Positions 60,250-64,000 of a DNA stretch of 64,000 bases are shown here, piece by piece. The number at the start of each line of letters is the position of its first letter. Position 1 is the stretch's first letter. This DNA is from Casuarius casuarius (taxonomy: Eukaryota > Chordata > Aves > Casuariiformes > Casuariidae). The stretch lies in NCBI GenBank assembly GCA_003342895.1, contig PTFA01000009.1, positions 8,638,677 to 8,702,676 of the forward strand, read 5' to 3'. The translations under genes were made by a program, and so were the position numbers. The notes beneath the pieces are model-generated. The model made no database searches, was not told where the DNA came from, and was given only the letters and a program-made list of their open reading frames with translations.

Positions 60250-62542
60250 TAAAATGATCATAAATTCAATTCCTGAATTTATACATCACAACATTTGAAG
60301 CTAGTTACTGGCTCACAAATAGTTCTCCTCCATGACACACAGCAATGATTTTTTCTCATAAAACTTTATCACAACGATGGGCATCATTTGGTTCAGTACT
60401 CAATAATCCTGAAAATTTAGAGTTCTTAGTATTTTCCTGAGCTTGCATCACAGGGAGTTTTTCAAAGTTTAAGGGGTTTTATTTTGTTTTGTTTTAGGCT
60501 TTTTTTTTTTAAAGCAGGAGTAAATACTCTGAATGCAGTTAGAATTTTAAGGAGTTTGACTACTGTGTCGTAGTGCCTTTCTTCCATATGTTGCTGCTGA
60601 GTGGTTCCCTGATTTTGCTTCAGACACTGAAAATCCCTTGCTAATTCATTAGTACTTCCTAGCAAATATTTGTCACCATTTTTTCTTCATATTTTACCCA
60701 TTCATTTTTAGAAAGGATAATGATAGTATTTTATTCTTTTCAGTTTTTACAAAAGAATGATATTTTTCTTTGTTCTTTGTACCCATCCTGCTTTTGTTAC
60801 AAAAATATACATGATAAATATTGAAGGAAAAAGTACCTTTTTACTAAGGGATCAGCAAGCTCCAAAATGCAGACAGTTGTTCATAAAAGATCGTTCTAGC
60901 ATATAGAAGCTAATATCCTTATTCTTTCTTTACAGTCATAAGAGAGACAGGAGTTCTGAATTTCTGAATTACAATCTTTTACACCTTCTCTGTCCATGTG
61001 AAGACAGTCAGATTTGTCTGCCTAACTTATAGGAATAACTTACGAATAAACACTCATTTTTGTACTTTCAAAGGTAGTATTTTTGAGGAGAGATATTATG
61101 GAGATCTATGGAGAAATAAAAGTTTAGCTGGTATCAGGAAAAACTGCCTTGATTCTGACATAATCAGCATTAAATAGCACAGGAATCATTCATTTTGTTG
61201 TCACTTACACTTTTGAATGTGTTAGTTTTATGCAAAAATAAGGTGCCCACCCATACCAAATAAAACCTTGGAGTTTTCCTCAGTGTATATAGATGATTGG
61301 AGAGTTTTTCTGATTCCTTTTTCCTCACCTGAATCTAGTGTGAAGATCTCGGTTTCACCTGCCCTGCTGTAGTATGTGCTCATTCAGATATTTCATTCTT
61401 GACAGGTAGAAATTAAAATGTCAGTTTCTGCAATTATTTTTCTCTTCCCAAAATAGTGACATAGATGGAAAGCTGACCACAATTCCACTGGAATATAGAA
61501 GTGATTTTTTTAATGAAACAAAAAGAAATGGTTCAGAAGACTGAAATTTTTAAAGGGGTGAGAGGTGACATTGTTTGGATCCCATTTTCTCACTGTATTT
61601 TTCCCCTCAGAAATACTACTAAGGCAGGCTTTGCCTAAGTCATTATGCATACTACAGAAGAGCAAAATGGGAGTATCAAAACAAAGAAGCTGACATGTTG
61701 CTTCCTCATCACACCAGGTTGAAAATAAAGATAAAACCTGTTAGCTGAACTTGAATCGTTTGCATGAGAGATCCTTGCTTTCGTGCTAAAACCACAACCA
61801 AATCATGTATTCAAAAGCAGGTGTTAAATTTTCTCTGCTGTGTGTAAGTTAGGAGTTTCCACTACTTTAGTAGTGTTTTCATTAAAAGGCACATACTTTT
61901 CCCAGTAAAGCGGCATTCTAACAGCATGTGAACATTTCCATTCATTATCAAATCAATTAAAAAGCTGATGAAAAAATGTGCAATCTGTTTATCTCTACTG
62001 TGCAATATGCCTCCTTCTTTTCAGCAAAGACTTTATTCCTGGGAAAATGTATTTGTGACATACTAATATGTTAAAGGTTGCCTTTTAAACACACCATTTG
62101 AGGTTTTTCCAGTGCAATATTCAAGATGAATGCCAATTTAATTTGTATAATACCCAGAACACATTATGATAAAATTTTTCATATAAGATGTGATAAAAGT
62201 GTAATCTGCTGCTCATTTATAATATATTTGTCACTGTAGGCTTTGTATTTAGGTCAGATTAAATTGCAAGGAAAATAATGACTCAGATATCAGTAATCAC
62301 AGTATTTATTGGTTTACACCGTATGACTTCAGTTCCTAGCTAGAAAAGGTTTTAGATAAGGGAAGAATTCTAAGTTACAAATATGCAAAAGAGGTAACAA
62401 TTCAGAATAAAAATATTTTGGTTCTCATTTTAAGTATTTTTCCTGTCCTACTGCTGCCTAATGGGTCTTTACTTATCTGTTGGACACTACTTACAATCAA
62501 GTGTGTAATACTATGGGATTTCTGTCATGAAATCTTTTCTTT

Positions 62543-62680
62543 ATAGAATCTCAGAATAATACAAGTTGGAAGGGATATCTAGGGGTCTTCTGGTCAATCT
62601 TACACAACTCCTCATCCATCTAAGACTTAATCATATATAGTATTCTTGACAACATGCTCCATTTAGGGAGATTCTGCATA
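62543..62680 (-). mobile_element. CR1 LINE 3' tail, antisense, diverged
   Basis: ATAGAATCTCAGAATAATAC, followed by AAGTTGGAAGGGATATCTAG, is the reverse complement form of the CR1 3' terminus (repeated AGAATC units, then TTGGAAGGGACCTCT). Further right, CTCCATTTAGGGAGATTCTGC fits the next conserved stretch of the 3' region. Only the last ~140 bp remain. The inner boundary is uncertain because similarity fades. Confidence 0.75.
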
Positions 62681-64000
62681 GAAGGGGGGCTATGTCTTCC
62701 TTTTTATTCTTTAAATAGTTTTGGTCATTTGTAGAATTCACAGAATAGTTCTTAATAAAACCAATGTTATTGGCAATATGTTGCCCTTGGATGGCTCACA
62801 TATTCCATAATGCATTGGCAGCAGCAAAAAAAGAAAACTTGCAGTACTTTGGAAGAGCAGTTAATCCCAACTGCGGAGTCTTACTGTGGTGTTAGGATGA
62901 ATTTAATAGCCTTATCTCCCTTTGAAACAGCCAAAATAGTGAGAATTCATTTCAGGTAGTCATTCTGATTTCATACATGCTGGATACTATAAAAATTCTT
63001 ATGCTCAGTTGCACTGGCGGAAGCTCCAGGAATTCTGGAGGATTAATAAATTAGGGCAAGTGTTTGGCTTACTGGTTTTGTGTTTTCAGCAAAGATGAAG
63101 ATAGGTTTTCCTTCAGTGTAAGTATTGACCTCATCTTTGTTATGGTCAGTACTTACTTCTTGATTCAATTATTCTCAGTAGATACCCAAACAAACATCAG
63201 TATCTTTTTATTAAGAACAGTGGAAATTACATATGTGTGAGGAACAAATAATAAATAGGTTTCCAACAATTTTCCATCAATGGATAATTAAAGTTCTAAA
63301 AGCAACACTTCACAATGGCAACATCTCTAGCTTTGCCAATGGTATTAAAGCTCCTAAAATTTTCCATATTGCTCTCTTTTTATAAGTTACTGTATGTTTG
63401 GCCTCTGTGTGTGTGTATCGTACGACTTGTAAGAAATCTAGAAAATAGTTAGAAGAGGTTAGAAGAAGAGGTCTTTAGCAGATACTCTGGTTCCCTGCTT
63501 TGAGACTTGAAATTCATGTGTTTTCAGTGTGAATTGCCCTCATGCTCCTTGACCCCCATTTACCAACTGTGGGAAGGAGAAGCTGTCGCACTGTGCAGGC
63601 ACTGGCGAACACCGGCCATCCACGTGGCCCCACTTAGGGTCATGTTTTGCACTTTGTGGTTGTTCCTCCCGGAAGTTAATCAGAGACCTTCTGAAAAATC
63701 ACAGTTTGCATAAGTCTGAATTTTGTTTGAGTATGTCTCAGTTACTCTTCCTTTCTCTCTTAGAGATGAATGTTCATTTCTATTTTCTTATGCTTTCAGT
63801 AGAAGTGGTGGGAAAGAGAATAAGTGAATTGAAATAGTTTCCACTAGTAATGGCACACATTTATCTCCATTAGTTTCATACACAGTAAATGTAGATGGAA
63901 TTAGATGAATATCTTTAAAAATGTGAAAAATAAGAATAATAGTGGGGATTGAAAGTTGGTAAGATCTGTCACCTTTTTTAATTCAGTGTTCCTAAGAATC
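62681..64000. other. AT-rich non-coding stretch at right end
   Basis: No gene or recognised repeat. A short GT run lies near 63408-63416. The 68-codon + frame at 63507-63713 is in slightly GC-richer sequence (63570-63640), but it has no splice signals or resemblance that would support an exon. Confidence 0.55.

Larger units (their letters stand above)
54406..62542. other. AT-rich non-coding stretch
   Basis: No gene was recognised. All open frames are about 100 codons or fewer. A small hairpin (11-bp arms ATGATAATTTT and its complement, 58211-58250) is present. Segments 55000-55170 and 58700-58920 are non-repetitive with clustered homeobox-like TAATTA/ATTA cores and may be conserved non-coding elements. 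This is a judgement of texture only. Confidence 0.55.

Noticed and set aside
1..64000. CRISPR arrays, tRNA, rRNA, snRNA or known microRNA genes
   Set aside because: No regularly spaced repeats other than the minisatellite, no intact tRNA box A/B pair, and no familiar rRNA, snRNA or microRNA seed-and-hairpin sequence was recognised on reading both strands.

Overview
The window looks like nuclear DNA from a sauropsid, most likely a bird. It is AT-rich (roughly 36-38 % GC by eye), repeat-poor, and carries three diverged CR1 LINE fragments. It also has two possible MIR/CORE-SINE relics, which are ancient amniote repeats. I saw no L1, Alu or young transposon. One ambiguous base (N) inside a T-run points to a draft assembly. 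Nothing is prokaryotic: there are no operons and no ribosome-binding sites. Most open frames are under 120 codons, which is what chance gives in this composition.

Layout. Bases 1-3.1 kb are AT-rich with no gene visible. Bases 3.1-4.78 kb form the only CpG island, a sharp GC- and CpG-rich block. It contains a 48-bp minisatellite (about 4019-4313), a GC box, an ETS-type CCGGAA site, and, at its right edge, an ATG directly followed by a good 5' splice site (4774-4782, ATG|gtaggt). The best reading is a promoter with a mostly untranslated first exon on the + strand, of an unidentified gene or lncRNA. From 4.8 to 64 kb the DNA is AT-rich and looks like a very long intron or a gene desert. I found no exon of a recognisable protein in it.

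Three weak exon candidates rest only on splice-site pairs and open frames: 10109-10200 (+), 30639-30730 (+) and 43237-43327 (-). The two + candidates are phase-compatible with each other. The number of strong donor motifs in the window is no higher than chance, so they remain hypotheses.

Repeats. A + strand CR1 3' end lies at about 47450-48012, an antisense older CR1 3' segment at about 53515-54405, and an antisense CR1 3' tail at about 62543-62680. MIR-like cores lie at about 18306-18368 and 59523-59575. A doubtful LTR-like segment lies at about 35044-35574. There are several homopolymer, polypurine/polypyrimidine and AT-only tracts, and a perfect 12-bp-arm palindrome at 60225-60249. I did not find a convincing undescribed system. 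The CpG island with its embedded frame-preserving minisatellite is the most interesting locus.
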